A DNA stretch of 64,000 nt, taken from assembly GCF_001540865.1 (NCBI RefSeq), contig NC_033625.1, forward strand, positions 8,481,804-8,545,803. The letters run 5' to 3'. A program made the translations under genes and the position numbers. Each line of letters starts with the position of its first letter. The first letter of the stretch is position 1. Below the pieces are notes generated by a model. That model was given only the letters and a program-made list of their open reading frames with translations. It made no database searches and had not been told where the DNA came from. This DNA comes from Ananas comosus (taxonomy: Eukaryota; Streptophyta; Magnoliopsida; Poales; Bromeliaceae). Shown in pieces: positions 32,953-43,308 of this stretch.

Positions 32953-35900
32953 ATGTCGCAGAACGGGAAGCTGCTGCCGAACCTGGACCAGCATAGCACG
33001 AAGGCGCTCAACCTCACAGTGCTCCAGCGGATCGATCCCTTCGTCGAGGAAATCCTCATCACCGCCGCCCACGTCACCTTCTACGAGTTCAACATCGATC
33101 TCAACCAATGGGTAATCGATCGATCCATCGATGCATCCTCTTCTCGATCCGATTCTATTCTTCGCTTTGTTCGCTCTTCTGATTAGGGTTTTTACCGTCT
33201 TCGAATTGTTTTCGCAGAGTCGCAAGGATGTCGAGGGATCGCTCTTTGTAGTGAAGAGGTGAGTAGGGTATTGGGTGTTGATCTCGTTTTGGTGATTGGT
33301 TTTGTTGTGTTATGCTGTCTGAGTTGGGTTAGTATCAGAAAGAAGGGATTTTTCTTTGCCTATTTTTATTCGATTTCTTAGATCTAGGCTTCTAAGTTTT
33401 GTAGAATTTGGGTAGATCTTCATTGTACTCAGTTTTACGGAGTATTTTTGTACTGAAATGTTGGAATCATTCTGAATACTGCGTTGATAAGAGTGTTCGA
33501 TTTATTGATATTCTGTTAAAAGTAGAATATTTAAAATGGAAAATGAATTCTTTGCAGGAATACACAGCCCAGATTTCAGTTCATTGTCATGAATAGACGC
33601 AATACAGGTATGGATTTCTACTATGCGAATTTTTCTCCCGTTCAATGGTTAAAATATTCTGCATTCTCATGGTAAGTGTAGGAAAAAGTTCAATTTGTTT
33701 GTAAGAGACTAAGAGTATAAAGTTATGGGTGGATCACTAGGAGGCAGGATCAAAGCAACTTTTTTTCTTTGATTTTCTCTTGTAAAGTGATGATGTTTGC
33801 TAGTTAAAATGATAATAGATAATTTTATCTTTATTGGGTTGGAAATTTTCTTGATCATAACTCAGCACAAAGTATAATAATTGTGATTGCCTAGTTAAAT
33901 GGCTTATTGTTTTCCTACTATTCTTTGTTTCATTTGGTGGTAGATATTGATATAGTTTTCACTACCTTGTTTGCACAGATAATTTGGTTGAGGATCTCTT
34001 GGGAGATTTTGAGTATGAAGTCCAGGTACCATATTTATTGTACCGAAATGCAGCACAAGAAGTTAATGGAATATGGTTTTACAACTCTCAAGACTGTGAA
34101 GCGGTTGCAAATCTTTTTAGCAGGTAAATTGTTGTTCTCGCTTGCTGCCTCATTTGCTCGCTATATCTTACGTGTAAGCTGATCCACACTATTGAAGAAG
34201 ATGCCAAAAGTTATCATTATACTAAGTGTGGCCAAGATGCCTATAAAAGTGTCCCAATTACCCCGCTTTCTGTTTTGCTTCTGTTGACTAATAGGTTCGT
34301 CGTAACTTGCTAACCAAAGTAATGACCTTTGTTAATTGGTGGCCTGATGATGTCCCCTTAGCACTGCATTCTCACTAGCTAGTAGACAATGCAGATCAAG
34401 TTAGATAAAGTTCTTTTGTCTTGTTGGAATTAGTACTTGGTTGTTAGCAGCCGGAGACACGACTTATTTCTGATTTAGCATTTAAGGAAAAAGTAGAGTA
34501 TAAATTGGTTTTCTGGATTTGTTAGAGTTGTTAAAATTATTCTTATTATCTTAGAAACTTTCATGCTTGAAAGTGTCCGGATGAAAATCTGTGCAACTGT
34601 TCAGCTTTCTCATAAATCATTTAGATCCTTAATGAAGGAAAGTGGAAAAGGAGATCAAAATGGTTTATTACAAGAATTTCCAAATGTAGATGGGAGGTTT
34701 AGATCCTTCTTTGGGTGTTGTAGTAGGCGTCATAATAGTCATACATAACTCAGATCAAGACATCTAGTATAAGGTCCAAACTCCTATTCTTTTTCAGTTA
34801 TTACAAGGCTTTAGCGTGAAACGGTTCCTTTCTAACTCTTGGCATGTGTAGCGGTGAGGGTCCTTTGATAGACATTGAAGTAGTCAGACCTTGACACAAC
34901 ATTAAGGTTGTTTTATTGTTATCGACGCATCGTGGATTAACCTGCAGGTCATCCTTCAACATTATGAAGCTACCTCTCCATATTTGGTTTATGCGTGCTT
35001 AACCTTTGTTACCTTTCTTACCTAACCAGATCCAGATTTAGCTCTTCAGGATAGAGCTTTGATTTTGATATTAGTGCAGCATGACAAAGTATTGTTGATA
35101 TAGGTGTTATATACCATTTAGTATCATTCTTGTCCTACTTTTCAATAGCTACTGCTAGAGAAACTCTTTTTCTAGCTTCCAAAATTATGTACTTATCAGA
35201 GCTCATATTTAGCTTGAGGTTTTTTTTTTTTTTTTTCTTCTTACCTGATTATTGTCTGTTTCTTTCTACTAATCAATCTATTTATTCAGGATACTTAATG
35301 CTTACTCGAAGGTCCCTCCAAAGCCCAAAGTATCCTCAACAAAAAGGTAGCGCGCAATATTTCCTCCTATGTTGATTCAAATGAAGAGAAATTTTTCAAA
35401 TCAGTGACAATCACTTGGTTTTAACTTGGTTCCCTTCCTGCAATTAACCCTAACTCTACTGTGTTTGCTACTTCAAATTCTGTTTGTTGTAGCGAATCTT
35501 TTGCAAGCTGCCTCTTAAGCAAATCATTTTATAATCTTTTTGTTGCTGTTGGTTGGTTATATAAGTTTTGGGCATGAATGCGGTCTTATATAGTTTTTTC
35601 TAATTACTAAATGAAGTAAATAAAAATACTCTGATTTTCGCTAAACCAGCTTCCTTTTTCTTGATTTTCTTTTATGGTTTCATTAGTACATAAAGTTTTA
35701 GCTTAATCTATTGTGGCTATCTAGTGCCCATTTTGTATAACTCTCACTTATTAAAGATGAAGTATTTCATTCCTAACTGTACTGTAATACTAGTAGTACA
35801 CTATACTCCTTCAAAGTGAATTACAAAAAGAGGTGATAATGTCTTATTTAAAGAATTCAATTCATCCCTCACTTCCTTGTTGGAAACTTGGAATTTAACT

Positions 35901-38801
35901 ACTCTACCCCAGAGTTTGAAGCTTACACAGCTTTCAGTAGGTAGTATGTGTTGTTAAGCAGTCTAATTTACCTGAATGATTTGTTCTAATTAAAGAACAA
36001 AATATTATGCCTTGGAACTTTGGAAATTAAATATATGTGTATTTCTGTAAAAATATAAACACTAGGTACTATTTATGGACAGTAGAATAATAACTGGCTT
36101 GGGAGATTAGTTGCCAGAGTGATATGTTATAAATTATTTGGAGCGCCTCTATTAGATAAATATACTCGAGGTATAATTTTCTATTTTGCTTGGGGCAGTG
36201 AATTTGAGGAACTAGAAGCAGTGCCTAGTTTATCCGTAATCGAAGGCCCTCTTGAACCACCAACATCATCTGCTGCTACACCTGCTTCGGATGTTCCAGA
36301 CGATTCTTTTTTGAACTTTTTCAGTGTATGTGTATACCTTTGATTTTTTTTTTTCACATTAATATTGCAACCTCAGGTTCTTTATATCTTACTCGATTGC
36401 TCTTTTCAATGTCTACATCCATTGCCAATATTGCTTAAAAAATTCTAGATTTTTCATCAATAATTATGAATTTAGCCCTGAAGTTGATTCCGGTTTGAAT
36501 TATCCCTGAGATTTTTGAACTCTAACGTTTGGTTCGGGGAATAAGCGGGGATAACGAAAGTTATCCCCGCTATTCCGCCAAACGGGGTAATGTTTTACCG
36601 GGATATTTTATCCCGATCAAACCTTGCTATTCCCGGTTATCTTGGAATAGTAAGGGATTTGCTATTCCACCATTTTGGTAGAATAGTGCTATTCCAATGC
36701 TTAATTTCAAACTTAATTAAAATTATAAATTGAATTAAAACTAAATTATATAAATATAATATGTTATATATTATAATACATTATTTTTATTATAAAATTA
36801 TTAATTGTACTATATTAATACATATTATTTATATTTAAATATTATAATAAAATTTTTTATTTAATTTTAGTTTAAGTATAATTTTTAAAAAATTTATAAA
36901 TTTATTATAATAAATTATTTTTATTAATTATTCACACCCCTATTCTTATTTTAAAATTTTAAGAATTAAAAATTTAAATTTTTAAAATTTATAATTTGTA
37001 ATCTCAAAATTAAAGTTTAAAATTTTAAATTTTAAATTTAAATTTTGATATTTTTAATTTTTGAAATTTAAATTTGATATTTTATATTTTTCAAATTTAA
37101 TTTGATCTTAAATTTAAAGTTTGAATTAAAATTTAAAATTTTGAATTTAAAAGTTGAGATTTTAAATTTAAAATTTTAATTTCAAATTTTGAAATTTCAA
37201 AGTTAAAATTTTAAATTTAAAAATATAAATTTAAAATTTTAAAAATTCAAATTCAAATATAATAAGAGGGTAATATTAGTATTTTTTATTTATAAAAATC
37301 CACTATCCTTTTTAATCCATCTTACCTAATCAAATGCTATTTTTTTTATTCTCAAGAATAACCCAATTTTCATCCAAACGCAAAATTGATCTAATCCCCG
37401 CTTATACCTCAATTTATACCTATCCCTGGAATAGCCACTTTTCGCTTATTCCCGAACCAAACGATACCTAACAAAGTATCTAATTATTCCCCAAAATTTT
37501 TTACTGTGTAACAATTGAGTACTTTGGTTAATCTACCGGCTGGGAAAAGATGCCACATTTGACTTCATAGTTAGAGTTTGCTGATGTGGCATTTTTTTTT
37601 TCATTTTTGTGAGATTGGTACTTGCAAGGCTTTGTTTAGATGATTGACCAATAGAAGGACTTAAATGTTACATGGAACAAACTTGGGGACTAAATTATTA
37701 AAATTGAAACTCTGATGATCTATTGTGAGATCAGGATCACGCATAAGGTACTAAATTCTCAATTAACCCTATATTTTTGTGTTATGCACAATTAACCCTT
37801 GGTGACCTAATTATTCATAACATTTGTACCTCAAAAACTGACAGCAAGCAATAAGTATGGGTAGCAATGCATCAAATGCATCCATCGCAGCTCAACCACG
37901 GCAACCTTCTCCAAGTATTCCTTTGACCTCCCATGCACCATCCGTCACACCATCGCCACTTCCACCATTTCAACCCTCTGCTTCTCCAGCGCCATCTACT
38001 CCTCCCGTGGCACTTCTCGAAACTAATGAATCCAGCACTGCCATCAATAACCGTGCAGCAAATCTAGTAAAACCCTCATTTTTCTCGCCCACCCCATCAT
38101 TATCATCATCAGTGCCATCATCACCACCGCAGTTAGTGATGCCACCAATCTCAGCTTCCGCTGTCTCAGCTTCCGTGCCAACCGCACCTCCACTTCATCC
38201 GCCTGTGACCATGCAGCGGCCATATGGTGCTCCATTACTTCAACCCTTTCCTCCACCCACTCCACCTCCTTCGCTCACCCCGGCTGCTACAACTTATGGT
38301 CCGGTTATTACAAGAGATAAAGTTCGTGAGGCATTAGCGAAGCTCGTACAGGTATGAGTTCTATTGTTTTGCTCTCTTTCTTGGTATATCTGAAACCATC
38401 ATCTGTGGATATTGTGTAACAGCATGCATGAAAAATTGCGCAATTGGTAGTATTGTGAAGTACTCAACTTTTCTGTCTTTCTTCATCTTTTGATATACTT
38501 GTCTGCAATTTTTGTATAATCTTTTTCTTTTAGATCTTTTTCACATCTTTATCTCTCGCCAGTCCTACCTTTCTCTATGATTCAACGTTGGTCTTAAAAA
38601 TATATAGCTAAATGACCATTTGTTCATCCACGTTAGAGCTTTTGGCTTTGATGATGATATCGAACTACTATAGGATGTTACATTTATTTATGCATAATTT
38701 AACGAGTGCATTCTTTTCCTCTTTTTTTTATCCCCCTTTTTCAGGATGATCATTTCATTGATATAGTATATCGGGAGATTTTGGATGCTCATCAATCGTA
38801 A
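32953..38801 (+). CDS. DCP1: mRNA-decapping enzyme-like protein, DCP1
   Basis: Cytoplasmic (P-body) activator of the decapping enzyme DCP2, which removes the mRNA 5' cap before 5'-3' decay. Exons by reading frame are 32953-33111, 33218-33258, 33558-33607, 33979-34123, 35290-35346, 36199-36325, 37845-38351 and 38745-38801. All phases close, for 380 residues, close to Arabidopsis DCP1 (about 367). Residues about 15-135 form the EVH1-like DCP1 domain (LNLTVLQRIDPFVEEIL, VTFYEFN, FQFIVMNRRNTDNLVEDLLG, VNGIWFYNSQDCEAVANLF). The middle is Pro/Ser-rich and low in complexity. The C-terminus (VREALAKLVQ, then DDHFIDIVYREILDAHQS) is the trimerisation helix. The start codon lies in a good context (GGAATGTCGC) after a CT-rich 5' UTR at 32810-32880. 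Intron 6 (1.5 kb) contains MITEs. No lesion was seen. Confidence 0.95.
36467..37790. mobile_element. MITE-like element in DCP1 intron 6, itself interrupted
   Basis: The outer ends are TAATTATGAATTTAGCCCTG and CTAAATTCTCAATTAACCC, the same family as the elements in SWC2 and PPR4 introns, with a central CTGATGTGGCATTTTT. A second element (36526-37463) interrupts it. Non-coding and transcribed only as intron. Confidence 0.55.
36526..37463. mobile_element. AT-rich MITE with CGTTTGGTTCGGG inverted ends
   Basis: The ends CGTTTGGTTCGGGGAATAAGCG and CGCTTATTCCCGAACCAAACG are inverted repeats. The interior is about 500 bp of AAATTTAAA-type sequence with almost no G or C. CTAAC occurs at both flanks (36521-36526 and 37469-37473), but not directly at the repeat edge on the right, so the target duplication is unclear. 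Confidence 0.65.
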
Positions 38802-39298
38802 TTAAGACAGGAACGGATCCCTTGCATCAGTCCATGTTGGCTTCTCATTTCCTGTGTGTAGTATGGAATATTCTATTTCAATATTAAGAACCTTGTCTCG
38901 TACATATATTTTTCGTGTGTGTAAATGAGAAGAGTGACCGTTTGATTTGGTTTGAGTTTTATTTGGGACTGCGTAAAACACCTGTGTTATTGTTAGCTTG
39001 AGAGATTAATGAACAGATGCTTTTCCCAGAGTTGCTCTGGTTTTCCTAGTGTTTGAATTTCTTTTGCTGTTGAAGATTTTGTGGTGTTCTGCTCTCCAAA
39101 AAGAAAAAGAAAGTTTATTCTGTTTTTTATTGTATTGGGTCCGCGATGCTTTATTTTATTATAGGCCTATTTGGTGTGGATGTGCTGCATCAATTGAGTT
39201 CTTAGGACAAGCAGTATGAACATTTTTGTTAAATTCTAATCAGCTTCTTGTAATGGTAGACGTTCTAAATTGGTGCTTTTTTGTTTGGTTGGTTTTTG
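38802..39298. other. DCP1 3' UTR and short intergenic stretch
   Basis: Nothing else is recognisable. The terminator/polyadenylation area is likely within the first 300 bp (AATTAATGAACAG and TATTGTATT-type T/A-rich motifs), but no unique signal can be assigned. Confidence 0.5.
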
Positions 39299-40164
39299 TT
39301 ACATATGGTGGCATAATGGTAATGCTCTAGTTTGAGTAGCAACCATCGATGATGGAAATTTTGGAGATCTGGTCGGCTATGGTGAGAATTTGGAAAATTA
39401 CTGAGTATATTTGAGCTTGATTTGGTTCTGAATTGAGTAGATTGGGATGGCTACAATGATGATCGGCCATCGATTTTTTACGATTTCATCTCTGAGCCTC
39501 CATTGTTGATGAAGGAGCTTTTGGGTAGATGAAGATGCAGGAATGGTGAATAACAAGGAGGGAGAACGGGAGAGTGAGAGAGATTTGGAAAGGATAAATT
39601 ATAATTCTTATTCTGTTTGAAAACAGTAACAATTGTAGTTATTTATAGGTGGTTAATGGGAGGACCGCAATTATGTATTACATGAGGACTAATGTGCAAC
39701 ATGGAAATATGGTTGTTCGGCCTGAGTTGGGCCTCTTTGCCATTTGGATCCGGTTCGCACGTGAATGTTGTAATGGGTCAAATTTTCGTGATTCAACGGA
39801 GCGAATCCCGTTCGGAGATCCATTCAATCCAGTCCCATTAAAGCCATCGAAGACTCCGCCCCTCATCTTCGCTATTGCTCCTTCCTCGGTTTCTGCTCCA
39901 CCCATCCTCTCGAGGCATTCTCAATACGCTTTGGGTTCTTCTCTGGGGTCCAATGCTAGATTCCTCTCACCAACCTACTAGATGCACCCCTCTTCTCCCT
40001 CCTCCTTATTCTTCCGTTACTATATGACTTTCCCGCCTTTAGTCTTACTAATTTTTTTTTCCCCGGATGTTACAAATCCCTTTTTAATGCTAATTTTGGC
40101 TCTCAAGGATCGAAGCTAAGATATTGCTGCTTAAGGGCCCAGTAATCTTGCCAAGTAGTTGATC
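39299..40164. repeat. Direct repeat copy 1 (about 870 bp)
   Basis: Starts TTACATATGGTGGC and ends CCAAGTAGTTGATC. It matches 40446-41329 closely over its whole length. On the - strand it has CACCTATAAATAACTAC (TATA-like) near 39640-39655 and a 75-codon frame (MGGAETEEGAIAKMRGG) that is also present in copy 2. It could be a duplicated LTR or promoter segment; no target duplication was found. Confidence 0.75.
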
Positions 40165-40445
40165 CCTCGAGAAGGTTGCTCTAGTTCACCAACATCTCAA
40201 TTGCTGCTCACCTCCACGCCTAACCATGCATGTTTTAAACACCTTTTTTGGTTCTGCCAAAAGTTGTCCCTCCTTTCCGATTAAGGGCACAGTGAGTATA
40301 ACTTTGTTTGGTAATTTGGGTTCTGTTTGAGTTGAGAAACATAAAATACGGTATATCTGTGATCTCTCTAGTAAACGCAGTTTGTATGCTACTTTTTTGC
40401 TATACGTTCTGTGATTTCAAATGGTGGCATTTTTAAGCGACTTAA

Positions 40446-41329
40446 TTACATATGGTGGCGTAATGGTAATGCTCTAGTTTGAGTAGCAACCATCGATGAT
40501 CTGGAGATCTGGTCGGCTATGGTGAGAATTTGGAAAATTACTGAGTAGATCTGAGCTTGATTTGGTTCCGAATTGAGTAGATTGGGATGGCTACAATGAT
40601 GATTGACCACCGATTTTTGAGGATTTCATTTCCGAGCCTCCATTGTTGATGAATGAGCTTTCGGGTAGATGAAGATGCAGTAGTGGTAAAGAACAAGGAG
40701 GGAGAAGAGGAGAGTGAGTGTGAGAGAGAGAGAGGTGAGAGAGATTTGGAAAGGATAAATTATAATTCTTATTTTGTTTGAAAACAGTTACAACTGTAGT
40801 TATTTATAGGTGGTTAATGGGGGGACCAAAATGCAATTATGTATCACAAGAGGACTAATGTGCAACATGAAAATATGGTTGTTCGACCTAAGGTGGGCCT
40901 CTTTGCCATTTGGACCCAGTTCGTATGTGAATGTTGTAATAGGTCAAATTTCCGTGATTCAACGGAGTGAACCCCGTTCGGAGATCCATTCAATCCAGTC
41001 CTATTAAAGCCATTGAAGACGCCGCCCCTCATCTTCGCCATTGCTCCTTCCTCAGTCTCTGCTCCACCCATCCTCTCGAGGCATTCTCAATACGCTTTGG
41101 GTTCTTCTCCGGGGTCCAATGCTAGATTCCTCTCAACAATCTACTAGATGCACCCCTCTTCTCCCTCTCCCTTATCCTTCCGTTACTATATGACTTTCCC
41201 GCCTTTAGTCTTACTAATTTTTTTTTCCCAGATGTTACAAACCCCTTTTTAATGTTAATTCTTGCCCTCAAGGATCGAAGCTAAGATATTGCTGCTTAAG
41301 GGCCCAGTAATCTTGCCAAGTAGTTGATC
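40446..41329. repeat. Direct repeat copy 2 (about 880 bp)
   Basis: Same sequence and orientation as 39299-40164 with scattered substitutions and a GA-rich expansion near 40715-40740. The 281-bp spacer between the copies (40165-40445) has no coding content. Its right end runs directly into the TRIM-like element. Confidence 0.75.
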
Positions 41330-41760
41330 GGATAGGAATGAGAATGTAATTGGGTATATAAGAGGCTTAAACACTAGTAATAATAACTGAACTTAAGTAT
41401 TTTTAGCCGGTGTTTGGGCCCAACAAGTTATTGTTGCTAGTGGGCTGGGCCATTACATTTGGTATCAAAGCTGGTTCACTAGCCGAAAATGTGTAACGAG
41501 TCTCAACTGAGCCAGGGTCTGAAAGATAAGGTGATAGGTTACGCCGGAGTCTGAATGACAAGGTGACCGACTATGCCAGGATTTGGATGACAAAGCTAGT
41601 GAGACGAGTCTCACATCGCTTGGTGATCTTGGGCTGTATGTGTGATTGGACTGACGAGGACGTCAGAGGGTCTGTCACACCCCAATAATCCACATCGGAT
41701 ATGAACGGAGATGTGATTGAGTATATAAGAGACTTAGACACTTGTAATAATAAAATAAAA
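41326..41760 (+). mobile_element. TRIM/SMART-type miniature LTR retrotransposon, incomplete
   Basis: A partial 5' LTR (41326-41457) contains GGGTATATAAGAGGCTTAAACAC. Then comes a primer-binding-like TTTGGTATCAAAGCTGG (41458-41474), about 200 bp of non-coding interior, and the start of a 3' LTR at 41673. That LTR begins TGTCACACCCCAATAATCC and contains GAGTATATAAGAGACTTAGACAC. The matching LTR parts, the primer-binding motif and the tiny size define TRIM-like elements. The 5' LTR has lost its first about 22 bp and the 3' LTR is cut at about 41760. Confidence 0.75.
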
Positions 41761-41784
41761 AAAAATAACTAAAGGCCAAAAACT

Positions 41785-43060
41785 ATAAAATAAGGAAGAA
41801 AAACTAGAAAAAAAGGAAGAAGAAGAAGAAGTTGCACTGTTATAGACATAAGTTGCACTCTTTGAGATGTAAACTGCAATCTTTAAAATAAAAATTACAC
41901 TCTTTAAACAAAAGTTGCACTCTTTGGGAGATAATTATGCTGTTTCTCCTCCTCCTCCTCCTTCCCCTCCGCTTTCTCATGCTTCTTCTACGTCCAACTC
42001 TTCTTCGCCCTCCATCTCCACTGCAGCAAATCTGGTAAAATAATTGTTGAAGGTGGAGGCAAAAAGGAGTTGGGCGTAGAAAAAGTACAAAAAAACGGAG
42101 AGATAGGAGGAGGAGGAGGAGAAACAGTGTAACTATCTTTTAAAGAGTACAACTTTTGTTTAAAAAATATAACTTTCATCTTAAAGGTTATAGTTTATAT
42201 CTCAAAGAGTGCAACTTACGCTTACAACAGTACAATTTCATCTTTTCTTTCTTATTATCTAGTTTTTGGCCATTAGTTAATTTTCGCTTTGTTTTAAGCG
42301 AACAAAAGCACTTGATCAAAGAGATGCTCCCGTGCACCCCCTGCCTTCTTCACTTCTGACCCCGTCAAGGCCGCGTTGGGACGCCGCCTCCGCTTCCGCC
42401 TCCCTTTTCTCTGGCGTCATCGCGCTCTCCAACGTCTCCACCTCGCTCGTCGCTGGTCCCAGATGGGTGCGATGGGCCGCGTGCTCCCTTCCTCACCGGC
42501 GAGTTTCTCGGCACTGAAAAGTGCTTCCTCTTCGTCATCATCAGCGGTGGTGAGGACGACAGGTTCTCAGAGATGGGTTTGGTGTATGGAAAATCTGCTG
42601 TAGTGGAGGTGGAGGGTGAAGGCCGAGGAAGAGGATGCGGTGCCGTCCTCCTTACCGTTGCAAAGGGCTGTAGATGGTGGAGGAGGATCAGAGAGAAAAA
42701 AAAAAGGCGGGGTTGGAGGCGAGGAAGGCGAGGGGTAAGCAGGCGCGAGCGAGGACACATGGGGCGGAGGCGAGCGCAGCCTCAGCGGGGTGAAGGCGAG
42801 GAGGGCGGGGGGTGCACGGACGCCGGCGAGAGTGCACGGGGCAGAGGCGAGGCTGGCCACCTCTGCCTCTACCTCCGCTTCCGTCTTCGCCTCCCTCTTC
42901 GGAGAGAGAAAAAAAAAAATAACGAGAGAAAAAAAAGGAGAGAGAGAAAGCAATAAGTGTATTTTAGTCAGTTTTCTGAAAATCCGGACCGAATCTGCAA
43001 AATCCAAAATAATAGCCTACTTTTCTAAAATCTCAAAATTAATAAATTTTTTAATTTTAT
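41785..43060. mobile_element. Truncated member of the fold-back Mutator-type family
   Basis: 41785-42265 is a palindrome (GGCCAAAAACTATAAAATAAG against CTAGTTTTTGGCC) with inner TTGCACTCTTTGAGATG and CATCTCAAAGAGTGCAA arms. 42330-42960 matches the GC-rich right arm of 30508-32562. At 42957-43060 a decayed right end follows (ATTTTAGTCAGTTTTCTGAAAATCC, then CCTACTTTT). The left GC-rich arm and left terminus are missing. It ends about 250 bp upstream of the PPR4 start codon. Frames of 127-146 codons within it are mirror-image low-complexity frames, not genes. Confidence 0.6.
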
Positions 43061-43132
43061 TAAAGCTCTACTAAAGTAATTTAAATAATTAATTTCAATC
43101 CTCATCACTTTCATTGCCAACACGGTGCACGG

Positions 43133-43141
43133 ATGACGTGG
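43133..43141 (+). promoter_or_regulatory. ACGT-core element upstream of PPR4
   Basis: TGACGTGG lies about 170 bp before the PPR4 start codon, in the only upstream stretch not derived from the fold-back element. ACGT cores bind bZIP factors. This is a sequence match only. Confidence 0.3.
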
Positions 43142-43308
43142 TGGACCAGGGCCACGCATGCTTCCTCTTCTTATCCTCTCTCCCCTCCTTCGCCATCCTT
43201 CGTTCTACGTCCTCGCGCGAGGAGCTCCCACTCCCTCCTCCCATGGAAAATCCCCTTAATTATCATAAATAAAAAGAAAATAAGGAAAAAACCGTTGTTT
43301 ATTAATTC

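Noticed and set aside
39678..41071. 75-codon frame on the - strand present in both direct-repeat copies
   Set aside because: Conservation is explained by duplication of the whole 880-bp repeat; the frame has no recognisable domain.
42365..43007. 127-146-codon frames in the 42.4-43.0 kb GC-rich block
   Set aside because: Remnants of the fold-back element arm; open on both strands through composition only.
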